This document shows, piece by piece, positions 32,456-40,120 of a stretch of DNA of 64,000 bases. A program made the translations under genes and the position numbers. A model generated the notes under the pieces. It searched no databases. It saw nothing but the letters and a program-made list of their open reading frames with translations, and was not told the origin of the DNA. The first letter of the stretch is position 1; each line of letters opens with the position of its first letter. This DNA comes from Demequina sp. B12 (GTDB lineage: Bacteria; Actinomycetota; Actinomycetes; Actinomycetales; Demequinaceae), in the NCBI RefSeq assembly GCF_028823635.1, contig NZ_JAPEHU010000001.1, positions 434,001-498,000 of the forward strand, given 5' to 3'.

Positions 32456-33496
32456 CTAGCAGGTCACGATCTCCCACGGACCCCACGGCTCCGCAGCCGA
32501 AGGAGCCTGGTTCTGGTTCCACCAGCGGGCCTTCCACAGCTGGTTGTCATACGTCACCAGGTCGCCGCCGATGTACACCTCACCCGCAACGTAGGCAGGC
32601 GCATCGCACACCGGAGTGGTGGTCGACGTAGGAGTAGGGCTGGGGGTCGACGTGGCCGTTGCCGTCGGGGTAGGCGTTGATGTCGCCGTTCCCGTAGGCG
32701 TGGGCGTCGGTGACGACGAACCGCATGCTCCCTGGTCTACCCAGGGACCCCACTGCTCGCCAGGCGTTTCGCCCTGAGTCCACCACTTGGCTGACCACTC
32801 AGTGCCGTTGTACGACACCACATCGCCACCGTTGTACTGCGTGTCCGCGTTCCAAGCCGCTGCACACTCGCCGGGGGTGGTGGGAGTGGGCGTCGGAGTT
32901 GGTGTGGACGTGTCGGTGGGGGTCGGGGTGGGCGTCGAGGTCGAGCCCCCGACCGTGATGTCAACACAGTTGTAGAACGCCATGGGCGTATCAGCAACAT
33001 TCCAGCGAGCCAGAATGGTGTGATCGCCCTGCGGCAGCCCGGTCAGCGTGTGCTGAATGTTGGACGGTGGCTGCTGGCCACCCTGGTCATATGTGGCCCA
33101 CAGTTGGCCGTCAACGAAGTACTCCCACGTGCTGGTGGCGTGCGCGGCAGTGAGCTTCCACTGCAACGTGACGGAGTTGCTGACGTTGGTGCGGGGCCAT
33201 GGCAGCGACTCGTCGTCAAGGACGTCGAAGCCAGAGCCGCCCGAGCACAGCATGGAGCCCTTGGGGGCTTCCACGGACTGTGGCTCGTAGGAGATTCCGC
33301 CACAGCTGAAGGACGTGGTGCCATCGGCACAGTGATCCTGTCGGCTCGGTGGGTTGGTGATCCAGCCATGCGCAGAGGCAGGCGTGGAGGTCAGGGCAGG
33401 GACGGCAAGGACGGCCAAGAAAGCCGCAATGATTGCTGATACCGCAATCCTTGCTCCGCGCCCGTGCAGCCGACCGGAAATGGTCGTTGTGTGCAT
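32456..33496 (-). CDS. secreted AA10 lytic polysaccharide monooxygenase with two CBM5/12 modules
   Basis: Copper enzyme that oxidatively cleaves chitin or cellulose. The precursor is 346 residues. A signal peptide (MHTTTISGR... to TPASA, about 43 residues) is followed by mature N-terminal His (HGWITNPPS). The second histidine-brace residue is in TAAHATSTWEYFV. The catalytic domain ends near NCVDITVGG; a Pro/Thr linker, a CBM5/12 (AWNADTQYNGGDVVSY...), a second Pro/Thr linker and another CBM5/12 (AYVAGEVYIGGDLVTY...) follow. ATG 33496 follows GGAGTG and gives the proper signal peptide. It partners functionally with the GH20 hexosaminidase for chitin use; whether it prefers chitin or cellulose is not resolved. 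Confidence 0.93.
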   Translation of the reverse strand: MHTTTISGRLHGRGARIAVSAIIAAFLAVLAVPALTSTPASAHGWITNPPSRQDHCADGTTSFSCGGISYEPQSVEAPKGSMLCSGGSGFDVLDDESLPWPRTNVSNSVTLQWKLTAAHATSTWEYFVDGQLWATYDQGGQQPPSNIQHTLTGLPQGDHTILARWNVADTPMAFYNCVDITVGGSTSTPTPTPTDTSTPTPTPTPTTPGECAAAWNADTQYNGGDVVSYNGTEWSAKWWTQGETPGEQWGPWVDQGACGSSSPTPTPTGTATSTPTPTATATSTPSPTPTSTTTPVCDAPAYVAGEVYIGGDLVTYDNQLWKARWWNQNQAPSAAEPWGPWEIVTC

Positions 33497-33654
33497 CGAA
33501 CACTCCATGGTTGAGGGGACGGCATGCACACCCCCTAGGGGGCTACTGCTGACACTGGCGCCAGCGTGCATCCCACCTTGAGGCTAGGAAGTCTTCGCAA
33601 ACCGCACAATTGTGGCTTTCACCTACGTGATCCCCGCCACTACCTGGAGAGTTC

Positions 33655-35022
33655 TCAGAAACCGAAGTTTTCGTAGAAAGTCTCCACCGCATCGGCCGGT
33701 CCCGACAAGACGAACACCGCGGTGCCGTTGCGCCACACCTTGCCCGGGTTGTCGCCTGCGATGGTGACGCTGTCGCCGACCGTGGCGCCGCCGACCTCCA
33801 CGGGCTGCGGGTCGGTGCCGCCCTCGCTCAACGCGGTGAACTGCTCGGTTGCGGCTTCGGCGTTGTAATGCTGGATGGCGCGGACCGTGATGTCGTTCGT
33901 GCCGTCCGAGTAGACCAGGTCGTTGACCTCAGCCGCGCGCACGTCCAGGCCAGCATCCGTGGTGGGCACCGGCGTGGCTGCAGTCATGGCGTATGTCCCC
34001 ACGATCGCTGGCATCGCGGCAAGGAAGTCGCTGGGCTCCTCCAGGGTGATGGGATCCACGGTCGCTTGCGCCGGCGCCTCCACCAGAACCTCCGGCGCCA
34101 GTTCCACGTCGTCCTGGGCGAAGAACAGGACATAGGCGCCGTACCCGATCCCACCGAGGCACAACAACCCCACCACGATCAAGAACGCTGCACTCGTGTA
34201 CCAGGGCGACTTATCGTCACCCGCGGTGTCACGTGGCTCCTCAGGGGAACCGCCGTCGGTGCTGTCGCCCGGCAGTACCGGCGGGACATATGCGGGGGTG
34301 CCATCAGAGAAATCTGGAATCCCCGCATCGGCTGCACTATCTGCCGAAGGAACGCTAGGGGATGACGGCTGGCTCGCCGGTGACTCCACACTCGCCGCGC
34401 TCGGGGCCGATGCGGGCGACGCCATCGACGCGGGGGTGCCGGGTGAACTCGGCGTGCCCGTTGACACGGGGGAGTAGGGGACTGCGCCCGGCTCCGCAGA
34501 AGGGGCCGATGCTGGCGTGGATCCGCTTGCGGCCTCTGGTGGCGTGCGGTTGGACCATTGCGACGCCGAGTCAGGCGCGTCGATGCGAGGGTCGCCTGCG
34601 ACCCAGGCTGGAGCGACTGAGCTGGGGCCGTCTTCCGGCTCAAAAGTGGTCTGCTGCGCCCCCGTCACGACCGGAACACCGGCCAACGGTGTGGGCGCCC
34701 CCGATGCCGACAACGAGGCCGAGCGCACGGCGGAATCGCCCAACTCTTGGATGGCGTCGGCGGAGCCCGCATAAGGAGATGAATCTCGGGGCTGCCACGG
34801 GTTGGTGCCGGCTTCGGGCATGATCTCTGCGCCGTCGGGTTGTGGCACGGGAGCGATGATTTCCCCGTCCTCGCCCTCAATCGACTGCGGAACAATCGGC
34901 ACGGAGCCGGTGACCGGCATCGACGGCTTCGACGGTGCCACCGCCTCGCGTGCATCGTTCGCGGGGTCCCACGGTGATGCTGCCGACGGGCTCTTACGGT
35001 CCTGCTCGTGCTCCTGCGCCAT
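33655..35022 (-). CDS. single-pass membrane protein with long disordered Pro/Ala/Ser N-terminus
   Basis: Protein of 455 residues that I do not recognise. The first ~290 residues are low-complexity (Pro, Ala, Ser, Gly, Asp), with repeated ASPAS/PASAPS units, and probably cytoplasmic. One membrane helix follows (SAAFLIVVGLLCLGGIGYGAYVLFF), then a folded extracellular domain of ~135 residues ending NFGF. The outer domain contains short strands such as VGDSVTIAGDNPGKVWRNGTAVFVLSG (shortened here to its idea), suggesting a small beta-rich module. The start is ATG 35022; the 5' end faces radA. Two GGCCGATGC copies are in the low-complexity part. Function unknown. Confidence 0.75.
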   Translation of the reverse strand: MAQEHEQDRKSPSAASPWDPANDAREAVAPSKPSMPVTGSVPIVPQSIEGEDGEIIAPVPQPDGAEIMPEAGTNPWQPRDSSPYAGSADAIQELGDSAVRSASLSASGAPTPLAGVPVVTGAQQTTFEPEDGPSSVAPAWVAGDPRIDAPDSASQWSNRTPPEAASGSTPASAPSAEPGAVPYSPVSTGTPSSPGTPASMASPASAPSAASVESPASQPSSPSVPSADSAADAGIPDFSDGTPAYVPPVLPGDSTDGGSPEEPRDTAGDDKSPWYTSAAFLIVVGLLCLGGIGYGAYVLFFAQDDVELAPEVLVEAPAQATVDPITLEEPSDFLAAMPAIVGTYAMTAATPVPTTDAGLDVRAAEVNDLVYSDGTNDITVRAIQHYNAEAATEQFTALSEGGTDPQPVEVGGATVGDSVTIAGDNPGKVWRNGTAVFVLSGPADAVETFYENFGF

Positions 35023-35143
35023 GACGCCCAGACTACGACTCTCACTGCCGCCAGGCCCGGTAGACCGCCCCGAATGGGGACAACCCGCGACCAAAACGGG
35101 ACAAAACGGGGCGATGTCACAGCCCACCGCTAGCGTGGTGGCC

Positions 35144-36517
35144 ATGCCAGCCGCGAAGAACGCCACCAAACCTGCCTACCGGTGCACCGAGTGTGGATGG
35201 ACCGCCGTCAAGTGGGTGGGACGCTGCGGCGAATGCCAGTCCTGGGGGACAGTGGAAGAAGTGGGCGTCGCGCCGGCGGGGCCCGCCACCAAGGCCACGA
35301 TCGCCACCACGCCCGCCACCCCCATCAACGAGGTTTCGGCGACCGCATCCGCACGCCGCGGGACCGGGGTGCCAGAGTTTGACCGCGTCCTGGGCGGTGG
35401 GCTCGTTCCTGGTGCCGTGATCCTGCTCGCAGGAGAGCCCGGCGTCGGCAAGTCCACCCTGCTGCTGGACGTAGCCGCGCGCGCCGCGCGGGAGCAGCAA
35501 CGCGTGCTTTACGCCACCGGGGAAGAGTCCGCCGGGCAAGTGCGCTTGCGCGCCGAACGGATCGACGCGCTCGAACCCGGCTTGATGCTCGCCGCGGAAA
35601 CCGACCTCGGCGCAGTCCTGGCACACATCGACCAGGTCGAACCCCAGCTGCTGATCGTGGACTCCATCCAGACCATCGCCTCCGCCCAAGTCGACGGAGC
35701 CCCCGGCGGTGTCAGCCAAGTGCGGGAAGTTGCCTCCGCCCTCATCCAAGCCGCCAAGACCCGTGGATTCGCGATGGTCATCGTGGGCCACGTGACCAAG
35801 GATGGCTCGGTCGCGGGACCACGCATTGTGGAACACCTCGTGGACGTCGTCTGCCAGTTCGAAGGCGAACAGCATTCGCAGCTGCGGCTCCTGCGCGCGA
35901 TCAAAAACCGCTTCGGCTCTGTTGACGAGGTGGGGTGCTTCCAACTCCACGACACCGGCATCGAAGGCGTGGCTGACCCCTCCGGACTATTCCTGTCCCG
36001 TGAAGGAACCCAAGTCCCAGGCACCTGCGCCACCATCACCATCGACGGCAAACGACCCCTTCCAGCCGAAATCCAAGCCCTCGTCGCCCCCAGCGCACTG
36101 AGCAACCCACGGCGCGCCACCTCCGGCATTGACTCCGCCCGGGTGTCGATGATCCTGGCCGTGCTGCATCGCCGCGTAGGACTCGCGGTGGCCGCAGACG
36201 ACGTCTACGTCTCCACGATTGGCGGCGCCCGCGTGACCGAACCCGGAGCAGACGTCGCACTCGCACTAGCGCTCGCATCGGCCCGCGCCGACGCTCCCGT
36301 GAAACCCGGCTTCGCGGCGGTGGGGGAAGTCGCGCTGTCAGGAGCCGTCCGCCCCGTGAACGCCATGGCGCAACGCGTTGCGGAAGCAGCCCGCCTGGGC
36401 TTCACCGACGTGATCGTTCCAGAAAGCGCCGGGAAAACGGATAACCCGCCAGGCGTGCGCGTCCACCGCGTGACTAGCCTGCGAGAGGCCGTTCACGTGG
36501 CCCTGCCACGAGACTGA
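35144..36517 (+). CDS. radA: DNA repair protein RadA (Sms)
   Basis: Branch-migration helicase-like RecA paralogue, 457 residues, that processes recombination intermediates. It has an N-terminal zinc finger (CTECGW...CGECQSW), a RecA-like core with Walker A GEPGVGKST and the RadA-specific KNRFG motif, and a C-terminal Lon-protease-like domain (VGLAVAADDVYVSTIGGARV...). The length is normal. ATG 35144 lies close to the zinc finger as in most relatives; ATG 35114 in the same frame is an alternative, and neither has a strong ribosome site. It is divergent from the low-complexity membrane protein. Confidence 0.96.
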   Translation: MPAAKNATKPAYRCTECGWTAVKWVGRCGECQSWGTVEEVGVAPAGPATKATIATTPATPINEVSATASARRGTGVPEFDRVLGGGLVPGAVILLAGEPGVGKSTLLLDVAARAAREQQRVLYATGEESAGQVRLRAERIDALEPGLMLAAETDLGAVLAHIDQVEPQLLIVDSIQTIASAQVDGAPGGVSQVREVASALIQAAKTRGFAMVIVGHVTKDGSVAGPRIVEHLVDVVCQFEGEQHSQLRLLRAIKNRFGSVDEVGCFQLHDTGIEGVADPSGLFLSREGTQVPGTCATITIDGKRPLPAEIQALVAPSALSNPRRATSGIDSARVSMILAVLHRRVGLAVAADDVYVSTIGGARVTEPGADVALALALASARADAPVKPGFAAVGEVALSGAVRPVNAMAQRVAEAARLGFTDVIVPESAGKTDNPPGVRVHRVTSLREAVHVALPRD

Positions 36518-36570
36518 CACGACGCGAACTGTGGCGACGCGAGACGACTCGACACGAACTGACGCGACGC

Positions 36571-36602
36571 GGCTGAAGCGGCGCGGCTGAAGCGGCGCGG
36601 CT
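36571..36602 (+). repeat. 14-bp tandem repeat in the radA-lipoprotein gap
   Basis: GGCTGAAGCGGCGC occurs twice in tandem (36571-36584 and 36585-36598) plus a partial third copy GGCT. It is preceded by degenerate GACGCGAACTG / GACACGAACTG units from 36521. The gap is between convergent genes. Confidence 0.8.
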
Positions 36603-37222
36603 TACTCCACCATGGAGAAGGACACGACTTCAGCGGGGATTCCGCCAATGGAAACCGCAGCCTGATAGGTGCCCGGTTTCACCTCGCCGCGTTCCTCCGA
36701 GCAGTCCTCTGTCCGCCACGTCCCAGGCCAGGTCACTTGCAGCGCCTCTTTGCCCTCGGGCTGCAACACCCACGTCTTGGACTCAAAGCCCGGATCCTGA
36801 GGACACCACACCGTCGAGTAGTACTGGTCCGCACCGGAACTAATCGCAAGTTCCGTGCCTTCCGAGTCCGTCGACAACGTGCACGCCGTAATCCCTGTGT
36901 GCTCGATCGAGAGGTCGAACGCCGGCATCGTCCCAATGGTGGGGGATGCAGGAGATGCCACTGCCGTAATTGTGACGTCGTCTGCCGTACACGGCTGAGA
37001 CGGATCGTTCAGCGCAGCCGCGTCCGCCGAACTCGTGGCATCAGGCGACACCGACTCCTCAGGCTCCGCACCGGTCCCCGCGCCGTCCTCAGAACTCAAT
37101 GCCGAGGACACAATGAACCACAACGCCGCGATGACGACGGCCGCCGCGACAAGGACAAGCACGCGGCGAACCCAATACACCTGAGGCGGCTGGTCGCCAA
37201 CCGGGTGTCTGAGGGATCCCAT
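36602..37222 (-). CDS. membrane-anchored protein of unknown function
   Basis: Protein of 206 residues. The short cytoplasmic N-terminus (MGSLRHPVGDQPPQVYWVRR) leads into one membrane helix (VLVLVAAAVVIAALWFIVSSAL). A Glu/Ser/Asp linker follows, then an outside domain of ~135 residues with four cysteines (PCTADDV, ACTLS, WCPQD, DCSEE) that could form two disulfides. The style (strand-rich, ending AEVVSFSMVE) resembles actinobacterial DUF4232-like outer domains, but I cannot assign a family. ATG 37222 is supported by AAGGAGG 6 nt upstream. It is divergent from mutY. Confidence 0.8.
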   Translation of the reverse strand: MGSLRHPVGDQPPQVYWVRRVLVLVAAAVVIAALWFIVSSALSSEDGAGTGAEPEESVSPDATSSADAAALNDPSQPCTADDVTITAVASPASPTIGTMPAFDLSIEHTGITACTLSTDSEGTELAISSGADQYYSTVWCPQDPGFESKTWVLQPEGKEALQVTWPGTWRTEDCSEERGEVKPGTYQAAVSIGGIPAEVVSFSMVE

Positions 37223-37284
37223 TTGTCCTCCTTGATCGTTCTCAGCAAAACCGTAACCCCGGCACCTCCTGGGACAATGAAGCC

Positions 37285-38187
37285 ATGCCGCCCACGTCCC
37301 CAACCCGCGAAACGGCACACACGCCAGACCACCGCGTCACCACCGTGATCGACTGGTTCCACCGGGAGGCACGCGACCTGCCCTGGCGCGAGGCCGACCG
37401 CACGCCCTGGGGAGTCCTGGTCTCCGAAGTGATGCTCCAGCAAACCCCGGTAGTGCGGGTCTTGCCGGTGTGGCGCGAGTGGATGGAACGGTGGCCCACC
37501 CCGCGCGACCTCGCACACGCCACACAGGCCGATGCGGTGCGAGCCTGGGGGCGACTTGGCTACCCTCGCCGAGCCAAACGCCTATGGGAGTGCGCGCTGG
37601 TTCTCGTCGAACGGCACAACGGCCATGTCCCCTCAAGCCGCGAAGACCTGCTCGCCCTCCCCGGCATCGGCGACTACACCGCAGGTGCCGTCCGTGCCTT
37701 CGCATTCGGGGAGCGCGACATCGTGCTCGACACCAACATCCGCCGTGTCATCGGCCGTGCCTGGCGTGCCGAACCCCTGCCCGCCGCTCACCAAACCCGT
37801 GCGGAACGGGAACTCGCCGACTCGCTGGTGCCGGCATCGGCCCCCGCGTCTGTTGCGTGGAACGCAGGCTCCATGGAACTTGGAGCCCTGGTGTGCACTG
37901 CACGCGCGCCCAAGTGTGCCGAGTGCCCGCTGCGCCACGACTGCGCTTGGATAGCAGCAGGGTCGCCAGGGCTTGATGATGCGCCCCGTCGGACTCAAGC
38001 GTGGCACGGCACAGATCGGCAAGTCCGGGGCCGCATCATGGCGCTCCTGCGGGAGTCCCGCGGCCCACTTGCGCTCGACGAGCACTGCGCGCTCGACGAT
38101 GTCGATGCGGACCAGCGCCACCGCGCTCTCACTGGGCTGGTCGCGGACGGTCTCATCACGAAGGCCGCCGACGGCTACTCCCTCTAG
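37285..38187 (+). CDS. mutY: A/G-specific adenine glycosylase MutY
   Basis: Removes adenine mispaired with 8-oxoguanine. The 300-residue protein shows the catalytic Glu in LVSEVMLQQT, the helix-hairpin-helix LPGIGDYTAGAV and catalytic Asp in VLDTNIRRVIGR. The iron-sulfur cluster cysteines are C-x6-C-x2-C-x5-C (CTARAPKCAECPLRHDC). The C-terminal NUDIX-like 8-oxoG recognition domain is much shortened or replaced by ~75 residues that look like a small winged helix (LDEHCALDDV...LTGLVADGLITK). Short MutY forms of about 300 residues are common in actinobacteria. A REP-like repeat follows the stop. Confidence 0.95.
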   Translation: MPPTSPTRETAHTPDHRVTTVIDWFHREARDLPWREADRTPWGVLVSEVMLQQTPVVRVLPVWREWMERWPTPRDLAHATQADAVRAWGRLGYPRRAKRLWECALVLVERHNGHVPSSREDLLALPGIGDYTAGAVRAFAFGERDIVLDTNIRRVIGRAWRAEPLPAAHQTRAERELADSLVPASAPASVAWNAGSMELGALVCTARAPKCAECPLRHDCAWIAAGSPGLDDAPRRTQAWHGTDRQVRGRIMALLRESRGPLALDEHCALDDVDADQRHRALTGLVADGLITKAADGYSL

Positions 38188-38210
38188 CCGGAGAACCCCT
38201 GCCCCCTATC

Positions 38211-38260
38211 CGCCAAATGGCTCCATTTGGTTGTTTTAGCGAGCTGTAGCAGCCATTTTG
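38211..38260 (+). repeat. REP-like dispersed repeat, copy 1
   Basis: Contains the palindrome CCAAATGG-CT-CCATTTGG (38213-38230). The segment 38214-38240 is 26/27 identical to the reverse complement of 39956-39982. It ends with a further CCATTTTG half. It sits in the convergent gap between mutY and the aldo-keto reductase gene. Confidence 0.85.
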
Positions 38261-38321
38261 TGCCACTAGGAGCGCAGAAGTTCGGTTGGCAAGGGCCGAT
38301 GCTGTGGCTGGCTGGCGCTGT

Positions 38322-39335
38322 TTAAGCGTGTTGCGTACCGTGCACTGCGAACGGTTCAACCGCCTCAATCTCAGTGGCGGTGAGCGCAGGGAAGTCGAGC
38401 GACGCCACCGTGTCCCGCAGCTGCTTCGCCGAGGAGGCTCCTACGAGCGCGGACGTCACGCGGTCGCCGCGCAGCACCCACTGAACCGCCAGTTGCGCCA
38501 ACGTCTGACCGCGCTCCTGCGCGATCGCGTTCAACGCTTGCGCACGCTCCACATACGTGGGGGAAAGCTGCTTGGACTGCAAAAAGTGCGAGTGCGTGAC
38601 GCGGGAACCCTCCGGAATGCCATTCAGGTAGCGGTCCGTCAGCAAGCCCTGCGCAAGCGGGGAGAACACGATCGACCCCAGACCCTCGGCCTCCAATGTG
38701 TCCAGCAGCCCCTTCTCGGGTGTGCGCTCAAACATCGAGTACGGGAACTGGTTGATGAGGATGGGCGTGCCGAGCTCGCGGGCAATGCGGGCCGCCTCAC
38801 GGGTCTGTTCAGGACCGTAGTTGGAGATTCCGGCGTACAGTGCACGCCCGGAGCGGATCGCAGTGTCGAGCGCCCCGATGGTTTCCTCGAGGGGCGTCTC
38901 CGGGTCGAAGCGGTGGGAGTAGAAGATGTCGACGTAGTCCACCTGCATGCGCTTCAACGACTGGTCGAGAGACGCGAGCATGTACTTGCGCGAACCCCAC
39001 TCGCCATACGGGCCGGGCCACATGTCGTAGCCGGCTTTCGTGGAGATCAGAATCTCGTCGCGATATGGCGCAAGGTCCTGCTGGAAGATGCGGCCAAAGT
39101 TCTCCTCCGCGGAGCCAGGCGGGGGACCGTAGTTGTTCGCAAGGTCGTAGTGGGTGACGCCCAGGTCGAACGCGGTGCGGATGGTCTCCCGCATGGTGTC
39201 AGCATTGTTGGCCCCGCCAAAGTTGTGCCACAACCCCAAGCTCACCCCAGGGAGCTTGAGACCGGACTTGCCGGTACGGCGGTACTGCATGGTGGCGTAG
39301 CGGTCGTCGGCGGCGACGTGGGGCGTGTGCGTCAT
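38322..39335 (-). CDS. aldo/keto reductase, YghZ (L-glyceraldehyde 3-phosphate reductase)-like
   Basis: NADPH-dependent reductase of 337 residues from the AKR14/Kv-beta-like group. It has the barrel motifs LGLWHNFGG, catalytic Asp and Tyr in THYDLANNYGPPPGSAEENFG, Lys in ISTKAGYDMWPGPYGEWGSRKY and His in FYSHRFDPETP. The PPGSAEENFGRI and SHRFDPETPLEET segments are characteristic of YghZ-type enzymes that detoxify methylglyoxal and reduce L-glyceraldehyde-3-phosphate. ATG 39335 matches the family start (MTHTPHVAADDRYATMQYRR region); longer frames are unsupported. Confidence 0.92.
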   Translation of the reverse strand: MTHTPHVAADDRYATMQYRRTGKSGLKLPGVSLGLWHNFGGANNADTMRETIRTAFDLGVTHYDLANNYGPPPGSAEENFGRIFQQDLAPYRDEILISTKAGYDMWPGPYGEWGSRKYMLASLDQSLKRMQVDYVDIFYSHRFDPETPLEETIGALDTAIRSGRALYAGISNYGPEQTREAARIARELGTPILINQFPYSMFERTPEKGLLDTLEAEGLGSIVFSPLAQGLLTDRYLNGIPEGSRVTHSHFLQSKQLSPTYVERAQALNAIAQERGQTLAQLAVQWVLRGDRVTSALVGASSAKQLRDTVASLDFPALTATEIEAVEPFAVHGTQHA

Positions 39336-39480
39336 GTAGATGAGCCTACGTCGGGACGATGCGTCCGGTCGAATCGTTTTGGTTGGGTGCTTGACCTGCG
39401 CGTGAGGGCCTTTGTCCCGTGCAAGTGGACGCTCCTGCAATAGTGTGGCGTCAGTACTGGTTGATCTGAGGAGGACCACC

Positions 39481-39867
39481 ATGGATGCAGCGCTGTGGGT
39501 CGCTGTCATTGCTCTCGCCGCGGTCTTTGTGCCGTCTGGTGCGGTGCACGCGTTCAAGGGAAAGAAGGGCACCTTGGCCGCGGGCCAGGAATGGGCCGAG
39601 GACTTCGAAGACAAGCATGTGCGCCTCATCGGCGCAGCGGAGATTGTGGGCTCGCTCGCGGTCTTGGTGTTCCCGATGGTGAGTTTCATCCCGTGGATTG
39701 TCCCGGTGGCTGCCGCGGGACTGATGGTGATTGGTGGAGGCGCTGCTTTCATTCACATTCGTCGTGGCGACCCGCTCGCGAATGTCACGGTTCCTGCGCT
39801 GCTCATGGTGATCGCGCTGATTGTGTTCGTGGGACGGATCGGCGAGTTCTCGTTCGGCGGCAACTAG
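39481..39867 (+). CDS. DoxX-like small membrane protein
   Basis: Integral membrane protein of 128 residues with four hydrophobic helices (LWVAVIALAAVFVPSGAVHAF; AAEIVGSLAVLVFPMV; WIVPVAAAGLMVIGGGAAFIHI; VTVPALLMVIALIVFVGRI). It has the DoxX-family pattern of a charged loop (KGKKGTLAAGQEWAEDF) after helix 1 and IGAAEIVGSLAVL. ATG 39481 follows AGGAGG with good spacing. Members are thought to be quinone- or stress-related membrane proteins, but the role here is unknown. A REP-like repeat lies 57 bp downstream. Confidence 0.85.
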   Translation: MDAALWVAVIALAAVFVPSGAVHAFKGKKGTLAAGQEWAEDFEDKHVRLIGAAEIVGSLAVLVFPMVSFIPWIVPVAAAGLMVIGGGAAFIHIRRGDPLANVTVPALLMVIALIVFVGRIGEFSFGGN

Positions 39868-39923
39868 GGGGCACTCCGCCCGGCCCCGCCGCCTAACCCT
39901 GCCCTCCGGCCCCGCCGGCCCCG

Positions 39924-39985
39924 CGTCAAATGGCTCCATTTCGCTGTTTTAGCTAGCCAAAACAACCAAATGGAGCCATTTGACG
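39924..39985. repeat. REP-like dispersed repeat, copy 2 (18-bp perfect arms)
   Basis: CGTCAAATGGCTCCATTT (39924-39941) and its exact reverse complement (39968-39985) flank a 26-nt loop that itself can pair GTTTT with AAAAC. It is in the opposite orientation to copy 1, with which it shares a 26/27 block. It sits in the convergent gap between the DoxX-like gene and clpC and could form a large cruciform or terminator. Confidence 0.9.
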
Positions 39986-40066
39986 GGGAAGGGGTGAGCA
40001 AGAAGGCGGGGACGGGGTGGGGGAGCGCGTGAGGTGCGGCGCTGCCGGGGAAAGTGAGCGGGATGC

Positions 40067-40103
40067 AGAAAGGCCCGGCCCCCTGACGGGGACCGGGCCT
40101 TTC
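40067..40103. terminator. clpC terminator
   Basis: GAAAGGCCCGG (40068-40078) pairs with CCGGGCCTTTC (40093-40103). The stem is extended inside by CCCC/GGGG around a short TGAC loop. It lies 18 bp after the clpC stop on the minus strand. Confidence 0.85.
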
Positions 40104-40120
40104 TTTGCGTCTAGCGGGGT

